Positions 1 through 11,800 of a stretch of 64,000 bases of DNA are shown here, one piece after another (the stretch's first letter is position 1; the number at the start of each line of letters is the position of its first letter). The stretch is from Nyssa sinensis (Eukaryota; Streptophyta; Magnoliopsida; Cornales; Nyssaceae), in contig CM018031.1 in NCBI GenBank assembly GCA_008638375.1, forward strand, positions 18,632,915 through 18,696,914. The letters run 5' to 3'. The notes beneath the pieces were generated by a model that was given only the letters and a program-made list of their open reading frames with translations, searched no databases and was not told the DNA's origin. A program made the translations under genes and the position numbers.

Positions 1-427
1 GAGACAGTTTAGCGGCAGGCCTACAGGATAGACGTTTTCCATTGAAATTTCTTTGTTTACTTTTCGTTTTGTTGAACAAGTTAGAGATACTGTAGGTCTT
101 ATGTATTCATTATCATTTAATTTTTTTGGTCCCATTGTGAGTGGAAGGAAGTTGAATTCTGTTCGTATTTTGTGAGAAATTATTTTATGAAACCGTCGCA
201 TAAGTTATATATAATTTTAGTATTTTGTTGGGTCTATACGAGATTTGCTGTGAGCCCTAAACATACACTTATATTTTAAGTAAAACCCTAAGTTTGTAGA
301 ATAGTTTAATGGAGAACACATTTCATTTGATAGATAGTTTTTCAAAAATTGAAGTCACAACAAATTGTAGTAAGTTGGATTCATGCCCTCGGGGAAGTTC
401 TGAAAGTAATAATATTTGTTTCTGCAA

Positions 428-600
428 CCCAAAGGGGTACTAGCTCAGTGACAAACCAGGACGGAGAGGAGTGTTTTATCTGCGCAAGTCTCTAGTTTGA
501 ATCTTGCTGAGTACAAAACTCTTTCGGAGCCACTCAAGGTCGAAGAAGGCCTAGCTTACCCAGTACGGTGGGTTGAGAAAATTCCAATACTTGTGGGATA
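428..600 (+). mobile_element. tRNA-derived SINE-like remnant
   Basis: An RNA polymerase III type A box (TAGCTCAGTGAC, 441-452) is followed about 43 bases later by a B-box-like GTTTGAATCTT (495-505), the arrangement of tRNA-derived plant SINEs. The diverged counterpart in duplication copy B is at about 59036-59200, so the insertion predates the duplication. The 3' end and target duplication are not clear. Confidence 0.45.
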
Positions 601-939
601 ACAAAACTGTTCTGTTTGCATTTGGCTTTGCTGATTAGTGAAGAGCACACTGATAGGGGCATGGGGCTTAGGGCGGCAATTTCCTCCCTTGACTTTTTTT
701 ATTTATATTTTTTTATTTTTTTCAAATATATTTTTTTAATCAATATTTTTCTCCAAGTTTAATTATGTTTAACACTTTACTCTTATTTTATTTTTAATTT
801 GATCAGTTAGTGAAACTTTTATTGATTTTTCTTTTGTATAACCTAAAATTTTTAAGGGTTTATTTTTGTTTGGACCTCTTGTCTGATTTGTATATTTTAT
901 TTTATCAATGAATTTTTATTTATCAAAAATATTATCAAT

Positions 940-1142
940 CAATATTAAATTGTCCTCTTGCAGTAAAATCCTGCATCATCCCTGCGTAGTGCTACTTTAG
1001 GAGTGTATGCCTGATATTGCTGAGCTCTTGGGGGGCATTTCTGTCTTGTTTCGGTTCATGTTTTTGGAAGTTATGATGTTCTTGAGTGTTTGTGTTTGGA
1101 TTCTGAGGTGTTATGTTTGGGGTTGTAGCTGTGTTTTGACTG

Positions 1143-1173
<31 letters not shown>

Positions 1174-1225
1174 TGAACTGTTTGTTGGTTATTAATAAAA
1201 ATCTAACTTACTTTTTTTTTTTTAA
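940..1225 (+). mobile_element. Possible LINE 3'-end remnant
   Basis: The sequence ends in a GTTGGTTATTAATAAAA-like stretch followed by T- and A-runs, as old LINE 3' tails do, and is duplicated at about 59390-59640 in copy B. There is no coding part, so the assignment is tentative. Confidence 0.3.
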
Positions 1226-2767
1226 AAAAAAACTATTGAAAATTGGGAGTCTGAACTTTCCTGGGCTATCAACATTCAATAACCTGTCTGGTGACTCTCT
1301 CAAAGCAACTCTGTTAAAGTTGTCTTTCTGAGCCTCCATCTCTACTTTCATTGGATGGAGAAAAATCAGAGAATCATCAAATTGGTATTGGGAAGGCAGA
1401 AGACCAAGTCATTAAGGACATTTCAAATGCATTTAAGTGCTGCAGCTACCTCTTGGAGAAAGATTCAAAACTCCTTAATTTGTTACTCAATTAATGATGC
1501 AATCATCACTTAGTCTGCTTGTTACTTTTGTTTTCTTTGTTCTTGATTCTTAGCTCCTCTTGGTAATGGTATATTATTATGTAACTCCTATATATGGTAA
1601 GATATAATTCTCATTATTTTTTTCCTTGATAATTACACTCATCATAGACTTTCGTGTACATGAAGTGATACAAAGTTGGAAAACAACCTATGAAATATAC
1701 TGTACTATTTTTGGGATGTTATTGCATGAATCCGTTATAGGCGTAGGAAAACATCTATAATTTTAGTAATAGAGTAAGCCTCAAGTATATACTCCACAAA
1801 ATACTAAAATCATAGAGGCCGTCATACCATGTAATGGGTTTGTATATTAATTTCTTAGTATTTTTTTATACTCGATCATATAGAATTAGAAAAAAAATGC
1901 ACATAAAATTTCAAAATAATTGTAATTGCCAAATTTGGAGAAGGCAAATATTTTCAAATGTTTTAAGAGTAGTATTAGTCTTTTCTTTTCTTTGCTTTAT
2001 TTGTAATCCTTGGTGATAAAAATCAAACCCTTAAACTCACTTCCTTGGCTATGTTAGTTTGTCGGCTAAAGGAGAAAATTGAATAAATTAGTTCTGATTA
2101 TTTTGTGATGCCGGTGTTTGGATAAAAAAGGAAAGAGTTTACTACTAGTACCAAGAGTAAATAATGACCCATAGTGTGGATAAAATAATGGAATGAGAGG
2201 GTTGAATTCACCCTTATCCAATCCGCGAAACAAATAGGGCTTGAGAAAAAAGAAAACACTCTGGTGCAGAGTGTGATGATCACTGAAATTTGAATATCTC
2301 TATAAATCCATGTCAGTCTCACATAAATCTCAAATTGGAGCGATAATCACGCATTATGTCAACATTTTTTTACCAGCTATATTGATATTTTGTGAAGAAT
2401 ATCATTTTTTACATTTAAAATCTATAATTCAACTTCCTTGAATAATTTATTTGAATTACATAGAAGCTGAACTTCTTCACATCCAAATGATCCTTAGTTT
2501 GACCAAGTCTACCAGACAGTTTGTAAGAAACTAGAGCAATTTTCTCAACCCCCAATCACTATACAAAAGAGAAAAATACAGTAGAAATATATTTCATAGA
2601 ATTATGAAGTACTCTTGTTGAAAATGAATTGAGTTAGAAACTCTCTTTTAAAAGTTGAGTCAGAAATTTCTATAAAAAATAAAGGATAAAAAATTAAACT
2701 TTTAAAAGAGGAGGGATTGCCCCCAACCCTAACGTTCTACCACTAATTGCCGTAATTTGATGGTTCC

Positions 2768-2772
2768 ATCTA
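2768..2772. repeat. Target-site duplication ATCTA (left)
   Basis: ATCTA directly precedes the TGATG start of the left LTR and recurs at 11796-11800 directly after the right LTR, the 5-bp duplication made by LTR-retrotransposon integrase. Confidence 0.85.
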
Positions 2773-3383
2773 TGATGCAAAATAAGTTGTGGAGGTTTTT
2801 GAGAACAACGAGAACCTTCCAAATCCCATTCTAAGAAAAAGTACTAGTAGACGCAGAGTTGGTCAGTCACGTTTTTAGGAACAAAGACCCTATCTTGACT
2901 CAAAACAGCGAGACGAATAATATTCATCGCTTTGCCATGACTGAAGCTGTTTCGGGGCCAAATGACTTCGTTTAGGCCTCTAATATCACTTTTTGTGCAA
3001 TTTATAGTAACTTTAATTTTACAATTACTTTCTTTAGGAAAGTCCAAATTAACTTCTGCTTGCGGCTATAGTTTCCCAGTTTAATATGGTTTCTATTTTT
3101 CGAAAAAGTCACAATTTTTTATTAATTTTTTTTTTTTTTGAAATTATTATACTTTCTTAATTGTAATAGGACGAATATAAGGAATTAGTAGATTTTTATT
3201 CAAATTAGTAATAGTTTTAGCCTATATATATGATGTAAAATAGTTTTTATTATTCAGATTATCAATAATATATTTATATTTAGAAATTTGAGATTTGTTC
3301 TTTTTGGGTGAGGAGTCCCTTTTGTTCTTGGTTACTAAGGAATTCAACGTATTTCATTCTCCTTCACGTTCTGTATTGCGTTA
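2773..3383 (+). repeat. Left (5') LTR of first gypsy element
   Basis: About 611 bases starting TGATG and ending GCGTTA. It aligns over its whole length with 11160-11795, for example at CCCATTCTAAGAAAAA, CTTCGTTTAGGCCTC, TTGCGGCTATA and CAATAATATATTT. It ends in TA rather than the usual CA. Confidence 0.85.
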
Positions 3384-3384
3384 G

Positions 3385-3398
3385 TTTGTATCAGAGTG
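3385..3398 (+). other. Primer-binding site, tRNA-Met type
   Basis: TTTGTATCAGAGTG directly after the 5' LTR is one or two changes from the common plant TTGGTATCAGAGC site complementary to the initiator tRNA-Met 3' end. Confidence 0.7.
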
Positions 3399-3415
3399 AG
3401 GATTTACCTGACTCA

Positions 3416-4640
3416 ATGGCAAACGACGATGTTGAGAACCCAAATCCAATTGACGTTCGTCGTGGGATGGAAGCTGTATGGGCAACAATTGACGACCATG
3501 GGCAACAGTTAGCATAGATCAATGGTCAACTTGGTGCTATACAACAGACGCTCATGAGACTCAATTTTAATGCCCCTAAAGACCCTTTAGTCAATAGGAA
3601 TCACGCCGAAGGATTTGCTCGAGGCTATCCTATAGATAGAACTATACCAAGTCAGCGTCCCTAAAGGCAGCCTGCTTATAGAGATAAATTAGATTTAGAC
3701 GATGAGGAGGACTACGAGGTTTGTAGGCCTGCAAGATGGATCAGAACTGATATTTTGAGGATTATAGGATGAAGGCCGACATCGTTACGTTTAATGAAAA
3801 TCTTAACATTGAAGATTTCTTTGACTAGATTTTTAAGGCTAACCAATTTCTAAACATGATGGAGGTTCCTGATGATAAGATGGTCAAGCTTGTTGCGTTT
3901 AAACTGAAGGGTGGAGTAGCAATTTGGTGGGACCAATTGCAGCAAAATCAACAACGACGAGGCAAGCAACCAATTCGAGTTTGGAGGAAGATGAAGTAGT
4001 ACATGATGAGAAGATTTCTCCCTCCAGATTATGAGCAGTACCTGTTTTAGGTATACCAAAATTGCACTCTAGGCAGCTGATCAATTTTTGATTATGTAAC
4101 AGAATTTAACTGATTATTTGTTTGCAATAATTTGGTTGAAACAAAAGGATAAATGGTGGCATGATATTTGAGCGGACTTAAGCCTTCAATCCGTGACAAA
4201 ATTGGATTGCAGGTTTTGTGGACAGTTGATAAGGTTTACAATATGGTGTTGAAGGCAGAATTGTTAGAAAAAGAATGAAGGGTTGGAAGATCTAGTGCAA
4301 TACACTTTTGTTGGAATTTTTTTGATCCTTATATGCAGCGAGTGGAAAAGGAAAAGGCACTCAAATAGCAGCAGTTTAGTTTTCTGTTCAACCTATTCAA
4401 ATTAAATCGCAAGGCAGCCCTTCCCTCCCGATCGGACAACAACTCTGATTGATTGGGCTTTCCTTCACTCTTCATTAAAAAAGCTTAAGTTATGTAGAGG
4501 GCAGTAGTAGTAGAGGCCTTTCGAAGAAGCCAATACCCACTATGAATACAAATTCCTATGCCAAGCCTACACTTAGCAAGTGCTATCGTTGTGGTAATCT
4601 TGGGCATCACTCTAATAACTGTCCAGATTGATGACCTGTT
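3416..4640 (+). pseudogene. gag pseudogene of first gypsy element
   Basis: An ATG at 3416 opens a frame beginning MANDDVENPNPIDVRRGMEA, which stops after 34 codons at a TAG. Translated remnants continue through several frames. A perfect CCHC zinc knuckle (CYRCGNLGHHSNNC, CX2CX4HX4C) at 4581-4622 marks the nucleocapsid end of gag. Many stops are TAG or TGA where related proteins would have Gln or Arg codons. The capsid region between about 3790 and 4330 is recognisable only in pieces. It cannot make a full protein. Confidence 0.75.
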
Positions 4641-4649
4641 AACTATGTT

Positions 4650-6151
4650 GAGAATGAGGATGCTGTTGTTGAGGTAAATGAAGAGGAACCTACTAGAGAA
4701 GATGATTTCTATGAAGGAACAAAATTTGTAAAAGAAGATAGAGAACGAGTCAACTGTGTGGTGCAACGGTTGCAATATGCACCAAAGCAGATAGACACGA
4801 GCCAACTCCACAACATCTTTCGATCCTGCTGTATCGTTAATCGAAAGGTCTACAATTTAATTGTTGACAGTGTAAGCTGCGAGGATTTTGTGGCCAAGAA
4901 GCTACTGGATCACATGAAACTGCCTAAAAAAACATCATTTTCCTTACACAATTGGCTGGATTAAAAAGGACCCAACGGTGAGGTAACAGAAATCTATTGT
5001 GTTCTTATTTCTATTGATAAACATTATCATGATAAAGTAATTTGTGATGTAGTTGATATAAATGCTAGTCATGTGTTGCCAGGTAGGTTATAGTAGTATG
5101 ATGTTGATATTACTTATAAGGGCAAGGATAATAGTTACATGTTTACATATAGAACACACAAAATTGTCATGACCCCTTCAAAATTTGATTTTAAGACTAG
5201 CAGTTCTAAAGATAAGGGGCAATCTATGTTAGTTTTATCTAGGTCTAAAGCAGAGTTCGAGGCTGAAGCTAATGAGGCGTAGGAGGTTTATGTTTTAGTC
5301 GTTAAAGTTTTGGTGATATAGGATCCAAAGGCAGATTCAATAGTGGTTGTGCCAGAAAAATTGTAGCCATTGTTGGAAGAATTTAGCGAATTAGTTTTTG
5401 AAGATTTGCCTAATTACTTACGTCCAATGAGAGATGTTCAACACCATATTGATCTAGTACTTGGTGCAAGCATTCCAAATCTAGCTTATTACAGAATGAG
5501 TCCAAAGGAGAATGAGATTGCGAGAGAGAAGGTAGACGACTTGCTGAAAAGGGGGTTCATTAAAGGGAGTATGAGTCCTTGTACAGTCTTAGCCTTATTG
5601 GTGCCAAAGAAGGATGATAGTTGGTGCATGTGCATAGATTGCAGGGCCATTAACAAGATCACCATCAAATACATATTTCCCATTCCATTTTTAGATGAAA
5701 TGCTTGATATGCTTGAGGGTTCAAGGTTATTTTCCAAGATTGATCTTCGTAGTGGTTACCATCAGATTCAGATTAGGCTTGGTGATGAATAAAAAACTAC
5801 GTTCAAGACTAAAGATCGCTTGTATGAGTGGTTAGTGATGCCTTTCAGCTTAACCAATGCACCTAATACTTTTATGTGAGTCATTAACTAGACTTTGAGG
5901 CCTTTTGTTAAAAAGTATTTTGTTGCCTATTTTGATGATATTCTTATTTATAGTAAAAGTGAAAGGGAGCATCTTGATCATCTACGACAGATTCTAATAG
6001 TACTATTGGAAAGTAAGTTGTACATCAACATTAAAAAGTTCAGTTTTTTGATTAACAGTTTATTATTTTTGGATTATGTGGTTAGCGCAAATGTCATTTA
6101 TGCGGATGAAGAAAAATTACAAGTAATTCGTGAGTGGCCAACGCCCAAAGC
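4650..6151 (+). pseudogene. pol pseudogene, protease and reverse transcriptase part (first gypsy)
   Basis: Protease remnants lie at about 4800-5170. The clearest block is 5370-5790, an N-terminal RT segment containing [20 protein letters not shown] and [16 protein letters not shown] stop at 5790-5792 is followed by the polymerase active-site motif YFDDILIYS at about 5925-5955, with the two aspartates intact. The reading is cut at EWPTPKA (6130-6151) by the solo LTR at 6152 and resumes at 9310 with [20 protein letters not shown], the normal next part of gypsy RT. The frame is broken by several stops besides the insertion. Confidence 0.85.
6147..6151. repeat. Target-site duplication AAAGC of the nested solo LTR (left)
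   Basis: AAAGC at 6147-6151 is repeated at 9305-9309. Removing the insert plus one copy restores the pol reading from PKA to VGTV. Confidence 0.9.
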
Positions 6152-9100
6152 TGTCACGCCCCGAATTCCAACGAACCCGGGACGCGAGTAGCGAGACAAA
6201 AGAAAATAAAAATAACAAGGAAATAAAGACGATTAAATATAATTACATACATTCCGTGCACTATTCTGATACATACACGAGGTCTGGTCCATTCGTTCAC
6301 AACATACAAAATAAGATACAATCTCGGCTTATGCCCTTATACAATATCAAAAGCGCCCCTTGGGCCTAACATAGTTCCTAATCAGCTCATCTCCCCGTCT
6401 CGTACAGCTGGGACATCATCTGAAATGTTGCCCCACTAAAGGGGTCAGCTCAACATGCTGGTACAATATAATGCTAATGCAAGAAACAAAATCAAGGGTG
6501 TGGCATGTGCAAGTGTACAGTTATATCTACATGGTACTCAACATCATGCATACAATATAATAGCAATAATCTGCATGTCATCCATATTATCCATGCAATG
6601 CAGTAACCATGCCCATGAAACACCCACACCACTCTATGCCACAATCATGTCAAATCTATGCCATGTCCATATCAACTCATGTAATGTAATGTAATACAAT
6701 GTAATGTCATGTCCCTTCACGGATCGCTCCCGTTGGTTAGGGTACCAAATGTAATATCGTGTCCCTTAGCGGATCGCTCCCGCTGGTTAGGGTACCAAAT
6801 GCAATATCATGTCCCTTCGCGGATCGCTCCCGCTGGTTAGAGTACCAAATGCAATATCATGTCATGTCCCAGGGAATCATACTATGCCAAGATGCTCTGA
6901 TTTCATCATGTCATAATGTAATCTCAATGATGCATCTCATTCATACATAAAGCATGCTTTCAAGCGCATATTTCATAATGTCAACAGTTCTCAAAGCATA
7001 TAATTCACATACTACTCTAACACATGCGACATACACATAATCATCATCCACATCATCACCCAACTTTAGTAAGATAGCATGAAGCACATAAGCATATGAA
7101 CATTCAAGCAAACATGTGAACAATCAAGGCAGCAGAACAAGTATTCCTAATCTTAATTCTATTCCTTGCTTAGCACAATATATCGTACCTGATAATCGAC
7201 CTCAAACAGGGAGAGTGTACTCGTAGTATAGTGGAATGACTGTAAGAACACCGAAGGTCAGATCACCTTCTCTTTGCCTTTTCGTGTCCCTAAAATCATA
7301 ACATGAGACTCAGTTCAATTGTCACTTGAATTATGCTATTCATCAAATTTTATGTCTTTATCTTATAAGTTTCTATTTTGCTAATTTAGACTCTACTATT
7401 GAGTCCGGGACGTCGAAGAAAATAAGTTTAGGTTTTCGTAGAACTGAATTCGGACACCTGGTTTCAGAAGGGCAAAACAGTCACTTTGCACTTTACACGA
7501 GTCCTTACATTTCGTGACCTCTTTTCACAAATCGGACTTCACAGTTGAGTCCGGAATGCTCGAGATAATAAAGTTTCACTATTTTTTTACTAAATTCGGA
7601 GTTCATTTGACTGTATTTCAATTCAGGGGCATTTTGGTAATTTTATATGTTACTACGGGTCTTTTATTTTTTTGAGACTCCGTCTCGTAAAACGGACCTC
7701 ACCATTGGCCTCAGAATGGCCGAGATAGTCAAAATACACTAATGACTTGTCCCATTTGGACTCCGGATTATTTTAGAATATTTAATTAATTAAATTAATT
7801 AAATTAATTTAATTAATATTTTATTCTGGAGGGGTCAAAACATAATTTCTCATAAGTTTAGGGGTCAAAGTACAATTCCCGAAAGTTCTGGGTCAATTTT
7901 CAATTATCAAAAAGTTCAGGGCAAAATTGTAAATTCTAATTCTTCTATTCCTAATTCGGACAACCAAACAAGGATCAACCTAAAACAGGGATAAGATATC
8001 CCTGTTCTTATTTAATTCAGATTTCCAATTTCTTAAGTCCACAACCAAACATTCCCAATTTAGTTTTTAATTTAAAACAAGAAGGCGACACGTGGCAGGG
8101 GCGGTTCACCCCCGCCCGAACCGGACCCGACCCGGACCCGAAACCGAAACCCGACCCGGTGGCCTCCCTTCTTCCCCGACTTTCCGGCGGTGAACTAGTA
8201 GGGCTTCGGCGCCTTCTCCGGCGCCAGCGACCGATCTCCGGCGAGATTTTCAAGGTTTTTAAATGTGTTTCTCTTCGGTTTTTCGCATAGATCCCATATA
8301 TATGTTTGGTTTTTGATTCAAATCATCAGGTTTTCACGAAATAGGGAGTCAACCCCTCGGTCAAACTTCCGGCCGACTCTATTTCTTTATTTTTCTTGGT
8401 TATCTTTCAAAGTTTTTAACCCCATTATTTTACACTCTTCTTCCCGAACCCAGCATGCCCCCATTCTCATCATTTTAACAAGTTTTTTACACATGAAATA
8501 TTAAAACCCGTCTATCTCTCTCTCTACCTGCAACTCCTTAGTTCTCCTCCATTTCTCAATCATTCTGGTTCATTCCTTTTGCAAAATGATGCACATTTTA
8601 TATACTATGAGACCTAGTGATTTAAAACCAACGAGTATGCTTCAAAATTTTCAAAACAGAACCGAAGCTAATCTTACCTTTTCTTGGGGTTTCTGGATGC
8701 AGTTCTCTCCCCCTCTCCTCTTTCCTCTTGGTTCAGGCTTGGTTCGAGCTCCAGTATCACCCTCTGCTTCTCAGTCCCTATCTCTCTTCCTTATCCCCTC
8801 TGCTTTTCCCTCAAACCCAACGGACACCCATGTTTTGTACACATCAAGCACAGCAATCCACCACCCACACGCAAGGTCAGCTACAGCAGCCTATTTCTCT
8901 CTCCTTCCATCCCCTTTTCTGACTTCCTTTCTGCACCCTTTCTAATTTTTCTTTCTCACTTTATCTTTGCATTTAATGTGGTTGACATTAGGTGTTATGT
9001 GTGTGTATATATATATATCTATATATATATGCGTATATTATACTTTTCACACAACACACACACGGTTGTACACCCACACACACTTCTGTACACTACAACA

Positions 9101-9304
9101 CCCCCACACACACTTCCTTTTTAAAATATATATATATATATATGTGTACATATATATATACACATACATTACATTGAACACATACATAACACACATGCAT
9201 ATAATATATATATATATATACATATGTACATTTTACTACACATACTTACACGTTCCATTTAAATAAATAAAAAAAAAATTTCTTCAAAATTTCAAATTCT
9301 TACA
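6152..9304 (+). mobile_element. Solo LTR (~3.15 kb) nested in first gypsy pol
   Basis: Starts TGTCACGCCCCGAATTCC, ends ATTCTTACA, and is flanked by perfect 5-bp AAAGC repeats. No gag, pol or second LTR lies inside. It belongs to the family found inverted at 39260-42207 and, more diverged, at 18871-22290. All three share the internal motif around a TATCTCGGACC...CTCA(A/C)...GGTCC stretch and a TA/CA microsatellite end (here 9000-9240). A long LTR of this kind with no internal part is best read as a solo LTR left by LTR-LTR recombination. Short open frames inside (for example the Arg/Pro-rich one near 8017-8253 and CT/CA-rich ones near 8586-9266) are low-complexity and not coding. The strand given is arbitrary. 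Confidence 0.85.
6690..6870 (+). repeat. Short tandem repeat within the solo LTR (~60-bp units)
   Basis: Three copies of a unit reading CATGTCCCTT(C/A)(A/G)CGGATCGCTCCCG(T/C)TGGTTAG(G/A)GTACCAAATG follow each other at about 6706-6852, separated by ATATC(A/G)TG. It is a local minisatellite in the LTR. Confidence 0.8.
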
Positions 9305-9309
9305 AAAGC

Positions 9310-11196
9310 AGTTGGCACTGTGCGGAGTTTTCATAATCTAACAACATTTTATCGTAGATTCATCCGTAATTTTAGTGCAATTATAGCTCCAGTTACTGAA
9401 TACTTGAAAAAGGGGAAGTTTAATTGGGGTGAAGAGATAGAAAAAAGCTTTGCCTTGATTAAATAGAAGTTATGCACTGCTCTAGTTTTGGCCTTGCTTA
9501 GCTTTGAGAAGGTTTTTGAAGTAGAGTGTGATGCGAGTAGAGTTGGCATTAGGGCAGTATTGTCTTAAAAGAAACAACCAGTGGCATTCTTTAGTAAAAA
9601 GTTGAGTGAGGCCTGTCAAAAGTGGAGTACCTATAATCAGGAATTCTATGCGGTTGTTAGAACTTTGAAGCATTAAGAGCATTATCTTGTGTAGCGAGAG
9701 TGTGCTGCATAGATCACCAAGCTTCAAAGTACATCAACATCCAAAAACACTTGAATAAAATGCATATGAGATGGTACACATCCCTTCAGAAGTTCTTATT
9801 TGTCCTCAAACACAAATTTGGCAGCTTAAATAGAGTTTCAGATCCATTAAGCAAAATGGCTAATTTTCTTGTTACATTGGCACAAGAGGTTGTGGGATTT
9901 AAGTTCCTAAAGGAATTGTATGAAGAAGTAGATTTCAAGGAAATTTGGGCCAAGCGCAAAAAGTCTCAAACTGTTATAGATTTCTATATGCATGCAGGGT
10001 ATATATTCAAAGACAACTCTTTGTGCACCCCTCAAACATCCCAATAAGAAAAGCTGATTTGTGATCTACACAGTAGTGGATTGAGTGGATATATGGGCAG
10101 AGATAAGACAATAGCAAGTGTAGGGGAACAATATTTTTGGTCACAAGTCAAGAGGAACATTGGTAATTATGTTCAAAAATGCTATATTTGTCAAGTTTCT
10201 AATAGTCAGTCACAAAACAATGGTCTTTATACTCCTTTATTTGTTCCTAATTCTTTTTGGAAAGACATGTCTATAGATTTTGTGTTAGGACTACCTTGAA
10301 CGTAACGAGGGGTAGATTATATTTTTGTAGTTGTTGATAGGTTTTCTAAGATGGCGCACTTCATTCCATGCCGAAAGACATCAGATGATTCACACATTGC
10401 ACGACTATTCTTTTGAGAGATTGTGAGACTCCATGGAGTTTCATAGTCGATTACTTTAGATTGTGACACAAAGTTCTTTAGTTACTTTTGGGTTACTTTG
10501 TGGAGAATGTTTGATACTTCCTTGAAGTGCTGTACTACAGCTCATCCCCAAACAGATGGCCAAACAGAGGTGATCATGAATAGAACATTCGGCAACCTAG
10601 TTCGTAGTATTTGTGGAGATAGGCTTAAGTAGTGGGATCATCCCTTGCCACAAGTTGAGTTTGCATATAACAATGTTTTTCATAGAACCATCGGAAGAAC
10701 ACCTTTTGCAGTTGTCTATATCACTCAGCCAAAGTATACTGTAGACTTGGTTCAATTGCCTAAGGGCCATGGTGTGAGTGTTATTGCAGAGAATATAGCA
10801 GAACAGGCCCAAGCAGTACATGTTGAGGTGAAACAGAAATTGGAATAAACCAATGCCAAATACAAGAGAACTATAGATAAACATAGACGTGCCAAGGTGT
10901 TCAAGGAAGGAGATTCTGTTATGATATTCTTGCGTAGAGAGAGATTTCTAGTTGGCAGCTATACCAAATTGAAGCCAAAGAAATATGGTCCATACAAAAT
11001 TGCGCACATGGTCAATGATACTGCTTATGTTGTTGATTTACTAGAAACTATGAGAATTTCCCGGACTTTCAATATTGTTGACATCTATGAGTACCATGTA
11101 AAAGACCCTCTTTATCCCGATTGTAACTCGAGGTCAATTTCTTTTCAAGAGGAGGGAATTGATGTAGAACAAGTTACAGAGGCTTTTGAAAAATAA
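9310..11196 (+). pseudogene. pol pseudogene, RT end, RNase H and integrase (first gypsy)
   Basis: Resumes RT ([11 protein letters not shown]), then RNase H ([12 protein letters not shown] about 9517-9550; DHQASKYIN about 9715), then integrase: an H/C zinc-binding region ending KCYICQ (about 10180), core motifs [10 protein letters not shown] (first Asp, about 10268), DCDTKF (second Asp, about 10460) and [10 protein letters not shown] (Glu, about 10545-10575), and a C-terminal domain (10897-11196) with [16 protein letters not shown] and KKYGPYKI. Stops split it, many of them TAG at expected Gln positions. The final frame runs past the polypurine tract and stops at 11194-11196, inside the 3' LTR. 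Confidence 0.85.
11147..11159 (+). other. Polypurine tract of first gypsy element
   Basis: AAGAGGAGGGAAT directly precedes the 3' LTR start (TGATG at 11160), where plus-strand DNA synthesis would be primed. Confidence 0.7.
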
Positions 11197-11795
11197 TGAG
11201 AACGTTCGAAGTCCCATTCTAAGAAAAATACTAGTGGATGCAGTGTTGGTTAGTCACGTTTTTGGGAACAGAGACCCTACGTACCTTGACCCAAAACGGA
11301 GAGACGAACAATACTTATTACTTTGCCATGTCTGAAGCTGCCCTGAGGTCAAACGGCTTCGTTTAGGCCTCCAATTTGACTTTTTTTTGTCATTTATAGT
11401 AACTTTTAATTTTGCAATTACTATGTTTAGGGAAATCCGAATTAACTTTTGCTTGCGGCTATAATTTCCTAGTTTAATATGGTTTTTAGTTTTCTAAAAA
11501 GCCCCAATTTTTATTAATTTGAAATTTTTTCTCTTTTTCAGAATTATTATAGCTTCCTAATTGTAATAGCACTAGTATAAGGAATTAATAGATTCCTATT
11601 CAAATTAGTAGTAGTCTTAGCCTATATATATATATATATATATGATATAAAACAGTCTTTATTATTCACATTATCAATAATATATTTCTGTTTAAAAATT
11701 TGAGATTTATTCTCTTTGGATGAGAAATCTCCTTTGTTCTTGATTATTAAGAAATTCAACATATTTGATTTTTCTTCATGTTTTGCACTGCGTTA
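11160..11795 (+). repeat. Right (3') LTR of first gypsy element
   Basis: About 636 bases, TGATG...GCGTTA, paired with 2773-3383. It differs from it by many substitutions and by a longer TA run (about 11622-11642). It is followed by the ATCTA target duplication at 11796-11800. Confidence 0.85.
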
Positions 11796-11800
11796 ATCTA

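Larger units (their letters stand above)
1..2767. repeat. Segmental duplication copy A, left part (upstream flank of a peroxidase locus)
   Basis: Non-coding AT-rich DNA that matches about 58380-60470 almost colinearly. Shared landmarks are the ATTGAAATTTCTTTGTTT stretch, the run around TAGAGATACTGTAGGTCTTA, the GGAGTGTATGCCTGAT stretch and CTTGGAGAAAGATTCAAAAC. In copy B this block begins directly upstream of the peroxidase TATA box, so the window start lies roughly 130 bases upstream of where a second peroxidase start codon is expected, off the left edge (inference). Copy A carries about 620 bases (about 1700-2320) missing from copy B. A CT microsatellite lies at about 1150-1173. I see no real gene; the short open frames here are not coding-like. 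Confidence 0.8.
2773..11795 (+). mobile_element. Degenerate Ty3/gypsy LTR retrotransposon, host of a nested solo LTR
   Basis: A 9.0-kb element bounded by two related LTRs and a perfect 5-bp target duplication, with the order LTR, primer-binding site, gag with CCHC knuckle, protease region, reverse transcriptase, RNase H, integrase, polypurine tract, LTR. RT-RNaseH-integrase order is that of Ty3/gypsy elements. The integrase C-terminus (GPYKI...NDTAYVVDL...[10 protein letters not shown]) resembles chromovirus-type elements, but I see no chromodomain and do not assign a clade firmly. LTRs differ at many positions and every gene has stops and frameshifts, so it is old and inactive. It interrupts duplication copy A and is absent from copy B. 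Confidence 0.9.

Noticed and set aside
428..520. Functional tRNA gene
   Set aside because: A and B boxes are present but no cloverleaf can be folded; better read as a SINE remnant.
1007..1195. 62-codon open frame
   Set aside because: Not preserved in duplication copy B (about 59400-59590) and ends in a CT repeat.
8017..9266. Several open frames in the solo LTR (Arg/Pro-rich, CT- and CA-repeat derived)
   Set aside because: Low-complexity translations within a non-coding LTR; not shared as frames with the other copies.
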